Under the pieces are notes generated by a model. It ran no database searches, was not told the origin of the DNA, and saw nothing but the letters and a program-made list of their open reading frames with translations. From the IMG/VR virus record IMGVR_UViG_3300046007_014300, positions 1-64,000 of that record: a stretch of DNA of 64,000 bases; one strand, 5' to 3'. The translations under genes were made by a program, and so were the position numbers. Below are positions 32,191 through 41,611 of this stretch, piece by piece; within the stretch, counting starts at the first letter, position 1; each line of letters opens with the position of its first letter. This DNA comes from a virus.

Positions 32191-35100
32191 TTGGCAGCAG
32201 GAGGGGAGGTCGATCTTGGTGCTGCCGTACTGCGGCTCTATGGCGATCGCAGCGAGCTGGACAAAGAACTGGAGAAGCTGCGTCGATATACCGAACAATT
32301 AGAAAAGCAGGGCATCAAGGTCAAATTTGACGCCGAAACCGGCAACGCCACCCGCGAGGTGAACACCCTCCAGCAGAAGCTGGTGGGTCTGCGCAGCACG
32401 CTGGAGGCCGTGAGCCGGGGCATGGAGGGAGATGCGTCGGCCTGGGAGAGCCTTGCCGACATGCTCACCAAGGCGGGCAAGAGCGCCGATGGCGGCTCTG
32501 GCGGCATCTCCAAAATGGCCGGGGGCCTGGCAAGCCTCAGCCGGGCGGCCGGGGTGGCGCTGCCAATCCTGGGTCAGATCGGCCTGGCAGGGATGGGGTT
32601 GCAGACGATCTTCAACGCTGTGGCCGCGGCCGTTGGCTCAATCACCGGGCCCCTGCAAGCCCTGTCCCAGCAGACGGGCGAATTCAACAAACAGGTTGCT
32701 GAGGCCAGCATCTTCACTTCACAGGCCTTTGCCGTGATCGGCCCAGACGGCAAAGCCATTGAGGGGACCTCAAACCAGATGCGGGCCCTGCGCGGCCGGA
32801 TCACAGGCGAATTCAAGGAAATCCAAAAGGAAGTGGCGATGATTTCGGGCGCCACATCCAGCCAGGTGTACGACGCATTTAATATCATCAGCCAGAACAA
32901 CTCTGGCCTGGGGAAGCAGGGAGAAAACCTTAGCAATGTCACCAAGCTTTCGACCCGCATCGCTGCGGCAATGGCGACGCTCAACATCCCTGGTTATCAG
33001 TTGCGGGGAGAGGCCAGCAGCCTGCTGAGCGGCAATGTTCAACCTGGTGATGAGCTGGCGATGAAGCTTTATGGCCAGGGTGCCGGCGAGCGGATCCGCA
33101 CCTTGCAAGCAGAAGGCAAATACTATGACGACTTGATGGATAAGCTAAATAAGCTATATGACGGTCAGAAAGTATTAGCGGCATCGCTGGAGAACACGCT
33201 AAGCAATTTTCAAGATGTGATGCAGTCAATAAATACCAGTGGAGGCCAGGGGTTTGAGCGTGGGTCAGCCCGTGCATTACAGGCAATTTTGACGCCGCTG
33301 ACGGAATTAAAAGACAGCTTTGGCGACATGATGCGATCCATAGGCGAAGGCCTGGAGCCAGTCATCGTGTTGGCGGGGCAGCTTGCAGGCGCATTGGTGC
33401 CGGTGTTATCAGTTGGCGCCTCAATTATTCAAATTATTAGCGACATCACAGCTCTGGTTGGGAACTTTGCCGGTGCCATACTTACGCCAATTATTCAGTT
33501 TGTAACGGCAGGACTTACCACAATTGCCAAGACGTTTCAGCTATTGGCGTCGCTGGTATCGACAATGCTGCGGCCAATCACGCTGTTTTTCCGGTTGATT
33601 GGCCAGCAGGGGGGAGACTATAGCGATAACGCCTTCGACAAAATCAACGACACCTTGGATAGCCTGATAGCGAAAAGCGACAGGCTGGGTGCAGTTATCT
33701 CGAAACCCTTTATTGAAGCCGCTAAGGCTGCCGCCTGGCTGGAGGGCAAGGCCCGAGGGCTAAGCGACAAGGAAATCATGGCGCGGCAAGCCGATATTGC
33801 CGCCGAATTTGCCGACAAAATCGGCACCAACGACAAGATCAGCCTGCGCAGCATCAATGTCTCGCCGCTGGCCAAGCAGATGCAGCAGGAGGCGGAGAAG
33901 CGCTACGCCGGGGCGATTCCAGAAGAGAAGCAGCTGGCCAAGACCAGAGAGCTGGCCGACATCAAGGAGAAGATCTACAACAACGAGATCACCGCCCTCA
34001 ACCAGGGGCTGGCCCTGCTGCAGGCCCAGCGGGCCGTGCAGGAAAAGCTGTTTGGCTTGGCCGATGCTCGGCGCGGGCTGGAAACGCAACGGGCTCAGTT
34101 TCAGGTGTCGGTGGCGGCATCCCCCGAAGCCCGAGCCCAGGCCGAAGACCGCCGCAATCAACTGGCCAACACCCAGGAGCAGCAACGGATTCGTGAGCGG
34201 GTCACCGCCTTGCAGTCGGAGAAGGCAATCCAGCAGCAGCAGCTGGAGATCAGCATCCGCCAGGCGGCCATCCAGCAGCAACAGCTGACCATCCAGCGGG
34301 CCGAAATCGACGTGCAGCGGCTCAAAACCCGGCTGGCGATGGAGGAGTTCTATCAAAAAGCCCAAAACGCTGCTCCCAACTCTGCTGAGCAGAAGTCTTT
34401 GCTTGCCAACTACCAAGTACAGAAGGACATTCTCAACATCTATCGCCAGCAGCTGGAAGCGGCCGATCGCGCCGTGGCCCTATCCGCCGAAGGCGCCACC
34501 AACCTGCGCCGCACCGGCGCCCTGCAGCAGCAAAGCCTCGACATCCAGCAGCGGGCCCTGGGCGTCCAGGTCGAAGCGGCCAACCTCTCGTTGGCCCAGC
34601 AGCGGGTGTTGACCCGGCTGAACGAACAGGAGCAGGCGATCAAAAACAATCTTGCCGAACGCACCCAGGTGGAAACACGGTTGCAAAACGGCCGCCAGCA
34701 GGAGATCGCCATTCTCGAGCGCCAGCGCAATGCCCAGGAGAAGCTGCAGGCGATCGAAAAAAGCCGTACCGACCTGACCAAGGCCCGCCTCGATGCCAAT
34801 GCGCAGGATGCCGAGCGCATGCTGTCGCTGGCCCGGGCCCAGGCCGATGCCCGCAACAACCCCACATCGGTGTCGGCGGTGATCGGCGCCCAGATCGAGG
34901 CCCTGGCACTCGGCCGCACCGGGCTGGTGAGCGAAGCCGATGCTGTCCGGGAGCTCTACAACGCCAAGGCCCGGCAGTTGAACCTGGAGCAATCGGTTGC
35001 CCGCCAGCAGCTGGAGTTTCAGCAGAAGCGGGAGGCCTCCGAGCAGCGGATCGCCCTGCTGCGCCTCCAGGTGGAGCGCACCAGCCAGAACATCGCCATT

Positions 35101-36792
35101 TTGAACCTGGAAGCAGCCAAGGAACAGCTGAAAAACCAGGCCCAACGCGACACCCTTAGTGGCGCCACCGGGGCCGCGGCGCCTCCAGTGGTCGCGACGG
35201 GGGGGCGCATGATTTCAGGGGCCAGGACCAATCGCACCCGCGATCCTGATGCGGAAGCAACCGGCTGGGACATCGTGGTGCCTGGTGGCCGCGGCGGTGC
35301 TGTCACCAATCCATTCGGGAAACTCACGATCACCGGCACCGGCTTTCAGGGCCGCGGTGCGGGATCAACTGGCAAAGGGTACGGCAGCTGGGTCAGCGGA
35401 GAGTTCAATATCGGCGGCAAAAAATACGAAATGCTCCTCGGTCACTTCGACAGCATTGACGTTGCCAAAGGGATGACCCTGGGGCCCGGCGACCGCATTG
35501 GGAGCCAGGGCATTACGGGCCGGACCTTTGGGACCCATGTCACCACCCACGTCAACCCCAAAGGCGGGGCATCAACGGCTGACGCTTGGCAAGCGCTGGA
35601 AGCACTTACTCGTGCGTGGGAAACGGGACGCATGGTCCCTGGGTCAGGTTCAGCCGCGCTCCCCGCCATGGCGTCAAGACCCCGCAGTGGGCCCGACATC
35701 TTCGCCGGTATCGACATGAATGGCCCCATCCCAGATGCAACACCAGCACCGCTACGGCGGCTGCCAGGTGGCTCGGCACCGATGCTGGCCGCCCAACCCC
35801 TCGAAAAGCCGCTGAACAGCCTGGGCAACAGCCTCCAGGCCAACACCGACAGCATGGAGCAGACGCGCCAGTTGCTGGCCAACATCGACACCGCGATCAA
35901 AGACCTGCAGGAGGAATTGGGAGGGACCAGAACCCGCAATGAATTCGACACCGAAGCCCTAAGAATCAACCAGGCGGAGCAGAGCAGAGCCATGGAGGTG
36001 GAGCGGATGGGCGCCCAGCTCAAGGCTGAAATCCTCAACTCCCCCCGCGGCCGACTGGCTGCCGGCCTGACGGAGGACACCGTGGGCGGTTTGGGCGGCG
36101 GCGTTCGCCAGGCGCTTTCTACGGCGATGCAGGGCGGCGACATTCGGGGGGCGATTGCCCAGGCCCTGGCCGGCACCGCCGATCGCCTGGCCCAGACAAC
36201 CCTCAATTCCATCCTCGCCCCCCTCGAACAGCTGCTCACCGGGAACCTGTTCCAGGCCCTCAGCGGCTTCAGCGGGGCGGCCGGGCAGCAGATGACCGCA
36301 GCCCAGCTGATGCTGCGAGCGGGTCAGCTGATGGCCCAAAGCGGCGTGGGCAGTGGCTTTACACCAGGTGGCGGTGGCGGGCTGGGGTTGATCGGCGACC
36401 TCTTCGGCGGCCTGGGCCCGGGTGCGGGGCTGGTGGGCGCCGGCATCAAGGGCCTAGGCAGCGCCTTCAATGTCACCGACTTCCCGATGGCCCAGTTTGC
36501 CGCCGGTGGGGTCTCCCATGGCCCCAAAAGCGGGTACGCGGCCATGTTGCATGGCACCGAGGCCATTGTTCCCCTGCCGAACGGCCGTAGCCTGCCGGTG
36601 CAGCTGCAGGGAGGAGCGGCCGGCGGCGGCTGGGGCGGCGGATCAATCACCATCCCGATCAGCGTCGACGCCACGGGCACGGCCGTCGCCGGCAACAACG
36701 AGAAGGGTTCGAGGTTGGGCGAAATGGTCGGCCAGGCGGTGAAAGAGGTGCTAATCCGCGAGAAACGCCCCGGCGGCATTCTCTACAACTGA
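32191..36792 (+). CDS. Tape measure protein with M23-like insert
   Basis: 1533 residues, probable TTG start. A coiled-coil N-terminus is followed by hydrophobic segments (GVALPILGQIGLAGMG, VLAGQLAGALVPVLSVGASIIQIISDI) that could cross the inner membrane during DNA entry, then about 400 residues of Gln/Ala coiled coil. Residues about 1010-1130 include GWDIVVPGG, MLLGHFDSI, GPGDRIGSQG and GTHVTTHVNP, the pattern of an M23 (LytM) peptidase domain. The C-terminus has Gly-rich linker and a beta part. It sets tail length and, with M23, may open peptidoglycan at infection. Confidence 0.92.
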   Translation: MAAGGEVDLGAAVLRLYGDRSELDKELEKLRRYTEQLEKQGIKVKFDAETGNATREVNTLQQKLVGLRSTLEAVSRGMEGDASAWESLADMLTKAGKSADGGSGGISKMAGGLASLSRAAGVALPILGQIGLAGMGLQTIFNAVAAAVGSITGPLQALSQQTGEFNKQVAEASIFTSQAFAVIGPDGKAIEGTSNQMRALRGRITGEFKEIQKEVAMISGATSSQVYDAFNIISQNNSGLGKQGENLSNVTKLSTRIAAAMATLNIPGYQLRGEASSLLSGNVQPGDELAMKLYGQGAGERIRTLQAEGKYYDDLMDKLNKLYDGQKVLAASLENTLSNFQDVMQSINTSGGQGFERGSARALQAILTPLTELKDSFGDMMRSIGEGLEPVIVLAGQLAGALVPVLSVGASIIQIISDITALVGNFAGAILTPIIQFVTAGLTTIAKTFQLLASLVSTMLRPITLFFRLIGQQGGDYSDNAFDKINDTLDSLIAKSDRLGAVISKPFIEAAKAAAWLEGKARGLSDKEIMARQADIAAEFADKIGTNDKISLRSINVSPLAKQMQQEAEKRYAGAIPEEKQLAKTRELADIKEKIYNNEITALNQGLALLQAQRAVQEKLFGLADARRGLETQRAQFQVSVAASPEARAQAEDRRNQLANTQEQQRIRERVTALQSEKAIQQQQLEISIRQAAIQQQQLTIQRAEIDVQRLKTRLAMEEFYQKAQNAAPNSAEQKSLLANYQVQKDILNIYRQQLEAADRAVALSAEGATNLRRTGALQQQSLDIQQRALGVQVEAANLSLAQQRVLTRLNEQEQAIKNNLAERTQVETRLQNGRQQEIAILERQRNAQEKLQAIEKSRTDLTKARLDANAQDAERMLSLARAQADARNNPTSVSAVIGAQIEALALGRTGLVSEADAVRELYNAKARQLNLEQSVARQQLEFQQKREASEQRIALLRLQVERTSQNIAILNLEAAKEQLKNQAQRDTLSGATGAAAPPVVATGGRMISGARTNRTRDPDAEATGWDIVVPGGRGGAVTNPFGKLTITGTGFQGRGAGSTGKGYGSWVSGEFNIGGKKYEMLLGHFDSIDVAKGMTLGPGDRIGSQGITGRTFGTHVTTHVNPKGGASTADAWQALEALTRAWETGRMVPGSGSAALPAMASRPRSGPDIFAGIDMNGPIPDATPAPLRRLPGGSAPMLAAQPLEKPLNSLGNSLQANTDSMEQTRQLLANIDTAIKDLQEELGGTRTRNEFDTEALRINQAEQSRAMEVERMGAQLKAEILNSPRGRLAAGLTEDTVGGLGGGVRQALSTAMQGGDIRGAIAQALAGTADRLAQTTLNSILAPLEQLLTGNLFQALSGFSGAAGQQMTAAQLMLRAGQLMAQSGVGSGFTPGGGGGLGLIGDLFGGLGPGAGLVGAGIKGLGSAFNVTDFPMAQFAAGGVSHGPKSGYAAMLHGTEAIVPLPNGRSLPVQLQGGAAGGGWGGGSITIPISVDATGTAVAGNNEKGSRLGEMVGQAVKEVLIREKRPGGILYN

Positions 36793-37142
36793 TGCCCTTC
36801 ACCCTGCCAGCCAGCCCCCGGCCGATCTACCCGGCAACCGAAACCACCAAGCCGGAGCTGCGGGGCAGCCAATTTGACGATGGGCCCGAACGCTTCCAGG
36901 CCCTGGGCCTCAACCAGTTCCCCGTCACCCTGCCGCTGCAATGGGCGCCGCTGCCAATGGACAAGGCCAAGATCCTCACCACCTTTTTTGAGGCGCGCCT
37001 GCGCAACAACCAGGCCTTTCTCTGGACGCCACCGGACCGCCCCCAAGCGCGTTGGCGCTGCCCGCAATGGTCGCTGACTGGGGCTGGCCGCAACTTGTAT
37101 GTGCTCAGGGCCGTTTTTGAGCAGTCCTTCGGGATCCGATGA
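36792..37142 (+). CDS. Minor tail protein, M-like (first copy)
   Basis: 116 residues. KPELRGSQFDDGPERFQALGLNQFPVTLPLQWAPLP and KAKILTTFFEARLRNNQAFLWTPPDRPQARWRCPQW share the pattern of phage minor tail protein M, a small beta-barrel at the tail tip hub. Start overlaps the tape measure stop (TGATG). The next gene repeats the same domain. Confidence 0.85.
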   Translation: MPFTLPASPRPIYPATETTKPELRGSQFDDGPERFQALGLNQFPVTLPLQWAPLPMDKAKILTTFFEARLRNNQAFLWTPPDRPQARWRCPQWSLTGAGRNLYVLRAVFEQSFGIR

Positions 37143-38041
37143 CCTACTCCACCTTCCCGGCGGTGCCGTTGAAAAGCGAGCTGAGCAAAGAGGTGCGCAG
37201 CCTCGCCACCAAACAGCCCTTGGGGGACGGCTACAGCTACATCACCCAGTTCGGCCTGCATCCGCTGGAGGAGACCTGGCGGGTGCGGATGCTGATCAAG
37301 CTCAGTGAAGCGGCCACGGTTCGGTCTTTCCTGGAGGCCCGGGCAACCGATGGGAAACCATTCCTCTGGACGCCACCAGACTATGCGGAGGGCAGCACGC
37401 CCATGTGGAAAGTCGAAGAATGGCCAATCGCCAGAGAATTTCAGTCCATGGTGAAGATTGATCTGCTGCTGCGTCGGATTTGGGGGAAACTGGCACCACC
37501 TGGGTTCAGGATTGGTGGCGTGCCGCATTATTGCCGGGCGCAGCCTGATTTTGCTTTGCACCCTTCAGCCGCATACGTTCGGTGGGTTGGTGTTCAGTGG
37601 TCGGAGCGGGGATATGGCGGCCTCGGCGGTAGCTCGGCGCCTCCAGTGACAAATAACATCACAACGAGTTGGCGACCGTTGCGCACAACAACAGGCCAGC
37701 TTATTACATATGGGATTGGGGGCATAGTATTGGAAGGAAACTATAGCGCCGCAGGCTACTTAGGCCCTTGGTACTCAAATATAGATATTTACGTTGCTTA
37801 TTATTCAGGGCCAGGCAATTCCATGGGCGGATCCATGAGTGTATTCTACATTTACACAGCAAACCCAACGCTGCCGCTCCAGGGTGCAGAAACCAACACT
37901 GGGTACGGTTTCAGCCGATCCGCCTACGATTACTCCAACTTTGCCACCGCCAGGGGGCTCTGGGAATTCGCCAACGCCGCTTATGAAGTGATTTTTACCT
38001 GGGATGGATATTCCCGGCTGCGTCCAGGTGCCGTAATCTAA
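37139..38041 (+). CDS. Minor tail protein, M-like, with C-terminal fibre-like domain
   Basis: 300 residues. The first 115 match the preceding gene (TWRVRMLIKLSEAATVRSFLEARATDGKPFLWTPPDY..., MWKVEEWPIA). The remaining 185 are Gly/Ser/Tyr-rich, beta-strand-like (YSNIDIYVAYYSGPGNSMGGSMSVFYIY), more AT-rich in codon use and unlike the first part. A tip-attached decoration or receptor module appears to have been fused to the M-like protein. Confidence 0.82.
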   Translation: MTYSTFPAVPLKSELSKEVRSLATKQPLGDGYSYITQFGLHPLEETWRVRMLIKLSEAATVRSFLEARATDGKPFLWTPPDYAEGSTPMWKVEEWPIAREFQSMVKIDLLLRRIWGKLAPPGFRIGGVPHYCRAQPDFALHPSAAYVRWVGVQWSERGYGGLGGSSAPPVTNNITTSWRPLRTTTGQLITYGIGGIVLEGNYSAAGYLGPWYSNIDIYVAYYSGPGNSMGGSMSVFYIYTANPTLPLQGAETNTGYGFSRSAYDYSNFATARGLWEFANAAYEVIFTWDGYSRLRPGAVI

Positions 38042-38047
38042 ATCATA

Positions 38048-38788
38048 ATGGATGCAACACTTAGGGCTGAACTCGCGTCGATGGAACCTGGTTCCATCAT
38101 CGAATTGTTTGAAATCGAAACCAACTGCCGAATCCACGGCGTTGATCAAACCTTTAGGTTTTCAAACACCTATAGCGCTTCCAGCACAGTGATACCAGTG
38201 ATTTGGGCTGGTAATTCCTATTGGCCAATCACAATTGAAGCCGACGGCTTTGCTTATGACGGCAAAGGGGTGCTGCCTACACCCACATTGCGGCTGGGCA
38301 ATGTCAATGGTGAAATTTCCGCAATCCTCAATGAGGTCAATGCCTTCACCCCAGGCAACGACCTTGGCATGGCCAAGTTCACCAGAATCAGAACCCTAGC
38401 CAGGTTCCTTGATGCCGCGAATTTTGATGATGGGGTGAATCCTTACGGCACACCCAACCCGGCTGCGACATTTCCGCCAGAGATTTACTACGTTGACAAG
38501 AAGGAGCTTGAATGCCGCGATGTAGTCGAATTCAAGATGGAATCAGCGTTTAGCTTGGTGGGTGAACGGGGCCCTCGGCGCCAATGCCTCAAGCAATGCA
38601 CCTTTGTGTTGGGAGGCGATGGCTGCGGCTACAACGGCCCCAACTTTTTTGACGAAAACAACAATCCAGTCGCATCAGCCGAATTGAGCGTCTGCAGCCA
38701 GACGCTTACTGGTTGTCGATTACGCCATGGCGAAGGCGCTGAACTTCCATACGGTGGTTATCCAGGTATTGGCAATTACAATGCCTGA
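38048..38788 (+). CDS. Minor tail protein L-like
   Basis: 246 residues. ELASMEPGSIIELFEIETN, the variable centre, and a conserved Cys set (ECRD, QCLKQCTFVLGGDGCGY, CSQTLTGC) match minor tail protein L, whose lambda homologue carries an iron-sulphur cluster in the tip complex. Order L-K-I-J follows downstream, interrupted by two reversed genes. Confidence 0.9.
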   Translation: MDATLRAELASMEPGSIIELFEIETNCRIHGVDQTFRFSNTYSASSTVIPVIWAGNSYWPITIEADGFAYDGKGVLPTPTLRLGNVNGEISAILNEVNAFTPGNDLGMAKFTRIRTLARFLDAANFDDGVNPYGTPNPAATFPPEIYYVDKKELECRDVVEFKMESAFSLVGERGPRRQCLKQCTFVLGGDGCGYNGPNFFDENNNPVASAELSVCSQTLTGCRLRHGEGAELPYGGYPGIGNYNA

Positions 38789-38797
38789 TCGCCAGCA

Positions 38798-39535
38798 ATG
38801 AACAGCCAGACCCGTGCTGCAGCGCTGCTTGCCGCAGTGGCCGAGGCCCCCCGCGAAAGCTGCGGCCTGGTGGTGGTGGTGGGCGGCAAGGAGCGCTACT
38901 GGCCCTGCCGCAACATCAACCCGATTCAGACCGATTTCAGCATTGATCCAGCCGACTACCTGGCCGCCGCCCGGGCCGGAACAATCGTGGCGGTGATCCA
39001 TTCCCATCCCGACGGCTTCCCACATCCATCTGATGCCGATCGCACCGGCTGCGAGAAGTGGGGGATCCCCTGGCACATCGTTTCCCCGCACCTGGGTGAC
39101 GGCCAGGGCCAGTGGTTCAGCTTTGAGCCCAGTGGCTGGAAGCCGCCGTTGATCGGCAGGCAATGGTCATGGGGGGTTCACGACTGCTGGGCGCTAGTAC
39201 GGGACTGGTACGCCGAGCAAAACCTGCACTTGCCGGACTTCGAGCGGCCCGCTGACCCAGAAGAGTTCCTGCTCCAGCCCCTGTTCGAGAGCCTGTACGC
39301 CGAGGCCGGCTTCTTTGTGGTGCCCCGGGAGCAGATCCGGGCTGGCGATGCCGTTCTGCAAAGCCGTTTCGTGCCCGGGCTCAACCATGTGGGCGTCATC
39401 CTGCCCGATGGCCGCCTGCTCCATCACGTCGAGGGCCGCCTGTCGAGCTCCGACATCTACGGCGACGGCCACCAGCGCAGCACCGGCCGGGTGCTGCGAC
39501 CGCTTGCCTGGAAGGACAAGAGCCCCTGGACTTAG
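38798..39535 (+). CDS. Tail tip peptidase, K-like (JAB + NlpC/P60)
   Basis: 245 residues with two enzymes. The N-terminal half is a JAMM metallopeptidase: PRESCG, then HSHPDGFPHPSDAD (Glu, His, His, Asp set). The C-terminal half is NlpC/P60: HDCWALVRDWY with the catalytic Cys, and NHVGVILPDG with the His. Lambda gpK has this fusion. It probably processes tip proteins or cuts peptidoglycan at entry. Confidence 0.92.
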   Translation: MNSQTRAAALLAAVAEAPRESCGLVVVVGGKERYWPCRNINPIQTDFSIDPADYLAAARAGTIVAVIHSHPDGFPHPSDADRTGCEKWGIPWHIVSPHLGDGQGQWFSFEPSGWKPPLIGRQWSWGVHDCWALVRDWYAEQNLHLPDFERPADPEEFLLQPLFESLYAEAGFFVVPREQIRAGDAVLQSRFVPGLNHVGVILPDGRLLHHVEGRLSSSDIYGDGHQRSTGRVLRPLAWKDKSPWT

Positions 39536-39597
39536 GGGCCCTTGGGCGCTCGCCGCCGCCCCCCGAGCGTTTGCCGTTCCCCGGGCGTTATCAAATC

Positions 39598-39624
39598 GAA
39601 CTATCCGGTATTTCCGGACAGTTC
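39598..39624. terminator. Hairpin at convergent gene ends
   Basis: GAACTATCCGG, loop TATTT, CCGGACAGTTC: an 11-base arm pair with one mismatch. It lies between the end of the K-like gene (39535) and the end of the KilA-N gene (39623), so it can end transcription from both directions. No long T-run. Confidence 0.55.
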
Positions 39625-40714
39625 AGAGGCGCTCGAACAGCCAGCTGGGCCGCCCTGGGGGGAGGGTGCTGCCGAGATCACCGCAGCCGATTTTGCCCTG
39701 GCCGATCAGCTGCCAGCCATCGCGGCTGGCGCCGATGCCGTGGTGGCGCGACCAATCGTTGATGCGGTGGGTGGTGATTCCCAGGATCCGGGCCAGCTCC
39801 GGGCCCGCAATCTGCTCACCTCGCCGGAAGCGCCGAACCTGATCAGGCTCAATCGGCAGCAGGTGCCGGCAGACCATTGTTTCGGGTGGCTGGGCCGCCT
39901 GCCAGGGATCGGGCCCCGGCAACGGCGCCGATGAACGGCGAAGGCGCCGGACCGGCAAATCCGCTGGGGTTGGGGTGGCCGGGGTTGCCGGCAGGGCAGC
40001 CACCGAACCAGCCGCCGAGAAATCTTCGGCAACTGGTAAGGCGGGCTTACAGGTTGGGGGGAGCACCAGCTGGGCATAGCGCTGCACCAACCAGCCCATG
40101 AAATGTGTGGCCAGGGGCCGGGCATAGCGCAGCGAGCGCGGCACCTCATGCGCCGCTCGGCCCTCGATGGCAGCATCCACCTCCTTGGCATAGGCCGCAA
40201 CGATCTCGTTCCAGTCCGCAGGGGCGGTCACCGCCGAAAACCCAAAAGCCGTGGCGGCTCCCCCCAGGGGGGTGGCTCCCGTGCCGGCCGCGGCGGCCCT
40301 GGCCCCTTGGGTCTGAGCCCCCTGGGCACCGGCATGCTGGGCCGCGGCGCCCTGGGCCTGGGCCTGCACCACCTCCAGAAACCAGCCATCCATCCAGACG
40401 GCAAAGGCGGGACTGATCCACCGGGCCAAATCCACGGCCAACCTGGGGTGGATCCAGGTGCCCTGAAGCTCAGGCCGGCCGCCTTGGATCGACCGAATCA
40501 AGCCCCCAATTCCCGTGGCCGGAAATCCGGTAACGGCTGCAAGCGCAGCGATATACGACTGTGTTCGGTCGTTTGCCTGATAGTGATTCCAACGGCGTTG
40601 CCCGGCTTGGCACATGGCCGTGGCGTTCACGTACCCGTCAGCTGCACTGCGATGGATCTCCACACCGTTCCAGATGCGGCAATCCATCCCCAGGGGGAAA
40701 GCCAAGCTATTCAT
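39623..40714 (-). CDS. KilA-N domain protein
   Basis: 363 residues. The N-terminal 118 fit KilA-N: WNGVEIHRSAADGYVNATAMCQAGQRRWNHY, then TWIHPRLAVDLARWISPAFAVWMDGWFLEV. This DNA-binding fold is common in phage antirepressor-like and host-regulating proteins. A long Ala/Gln/Gly linker follows, and the C-terminus has an HTH-like segment (GPELARILGITTHRINDWSRHHGI). It is reversed inside the tail operon between the K and I homologues, which is typical of a cargo gene expressed in the lysogen. Confidence 0.88.
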   Translation of the reverse strand: MNSLAFPLGMDCRIWNGVEIHRSAADGYVNATAMCQAGQRRWNHYQANDRTQSYIAALAAVTGFPATGIGGLIRSIQGGRPELQGTWIHPRLAVDLARWISPAFAVWMDGWFLEVVQAQAQGAAAQHAGAQGAQTQGARAAAAGTGATPLGGAATAFGFSAVTAPADWNEIVAAYAKEVDAAIEGRAAHEVPRSLRYARPLATHFMGWLVQRYAQLVLPPTCKPALPVAEDFSAAGSVAALPATPATPTPADLPVRRLRRSSAPLPGPDPWQAAQPPETMVCRHLLPIEPDQVRRFRRGEQIAGPELARILGITTHRINDWSRHHGIGASRDGWQLIGQGKIGCGDLGSTLPPGRPSWLFERL

Positions 40715-41046
40715 GCGTGCTCCCGCTCGAAACGGGGCTATCGGTAAGCCTCGATGTCGCCATCGAGAAACCAGACATTACTGCATCCGGCTTGTAAAGG
40801 AATTAGGTGGAGGCGGGCCTCCGATACCGGTGCCCAGGCCTGATGCCCAAGCTGAGCAGCGACCGACGACACTGCCCCCGGCGCCCTCGTTGCCGTTTGG
40901 GCCGACCCACCCCCAAGTCGAGCGTACACGGTTCAGGATGAAAGGCCGGGCAAGAAAGGGGGGGGGCTGGAGGCGGTTTCAGAGGCATGGCTCTGGAGGG
41001 GCTCCAGAGGCACGGGGCTGGGTGGGCCCCAGGGCCACGGGGTTGG
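40715..41046. other. Intergenic, GC-rich with two hairpins
   Basis: 332 bases without a convincing gene, between two minus-strand cargo genes. CTCTGGAG-GGG-CTCCAGAG (40991-41009) is a perfect stem and a second, weaker dyad (CTGGG...CCCAG) follows at about 41018-41032. They lie just past the PspC gene's 3' end and probably stop its transcription. The part near 40720-40800 should hold the KilA-N promoter. A long G-run lies near 40960. Confidence 0.5.
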
Positions 41047-41415
41047 CTAGTTGATGCCCAAAGCCTTTGCTCTCAGCTTTGTGGCCTCTTCATCCGAAAT
41101 CAAAAGGTCGTCCTTCATCTTTTGAATTCTTTGCAGCTCAACTTGAAGCGTATCCAATGAAGGACCCGCAGGCAGTCTGTTGGGAGCGTCTTCAGATGCA
41201 GCTTTTTTCTGCTGCTCAAGTTGTTCCTTGCTGGCAACGGGAATAGAGATTCCCATCACGATGTAGATGATGATTCCAACGAACCAGAAAATAGAGCCAA
41301 TGGCGAACAACATACGGTAGGCCACAGCAGAGCCTCTGCCACTGACCTCTAACCCTTGGCATACCCCCGCAAGAATCGCCCCTTCTTTAACGCGATACAG
41401 CTTTGATTCAGACAT
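41047..41415 (-). CDS. PspC-SHOCT membrane protein
   Basis: 122 residues. The N-terminus KLYRVKEGAILAGVCQGLEV is the PspC-domain signature, followed by a hydrophobic span (MLFAIGSIFWFVGIIIYIVMGISIPV). The end LQRIQKMKDDLLISDEEATKLRAKALG is a SHOCT motif, a short oligomerisation helix pair. PspC domains sense or stabilise envelope stress with PspA-type proteins. It is a second reversed cargo gene in the tail operon; in a lysogen it could protect the membrane or block further infection. Confidence 0.85.
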   Translation of the reverse strand: MSESKLYRVKEGAILAGVCQGLEVSGRGSAVAYRMLFAIGSIFWFVGIIIYIVMGISIPVASKEQLEQQKKAASEDAPNRLPAGPSLDTLQVELQRIQKMKDDLLISDEEATKLRAKALGIN

Positions 41416-41611
41416 GAAAACAAGACGACTTCTTCGACATTAGCGGCGCATGACTACCCTGGCAACATAAAGTACATGGTTCCAGCAAGGCCGCGGCGGC
41501 AACTTGGACCATTTGCGTGCGGCCACGAAAATGGTGCTGACCAGACCGCTCGCGCCAACCCCTGCCGTGCCACTGGAGTGGCCTCCGTAGCCTGGGGCTA
41601 TTCAGTGGTCG

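Noticed and set aside
35442-36239. 265-residue minus-strand frame
   Set aside because: Antisense of the tape measure gene.
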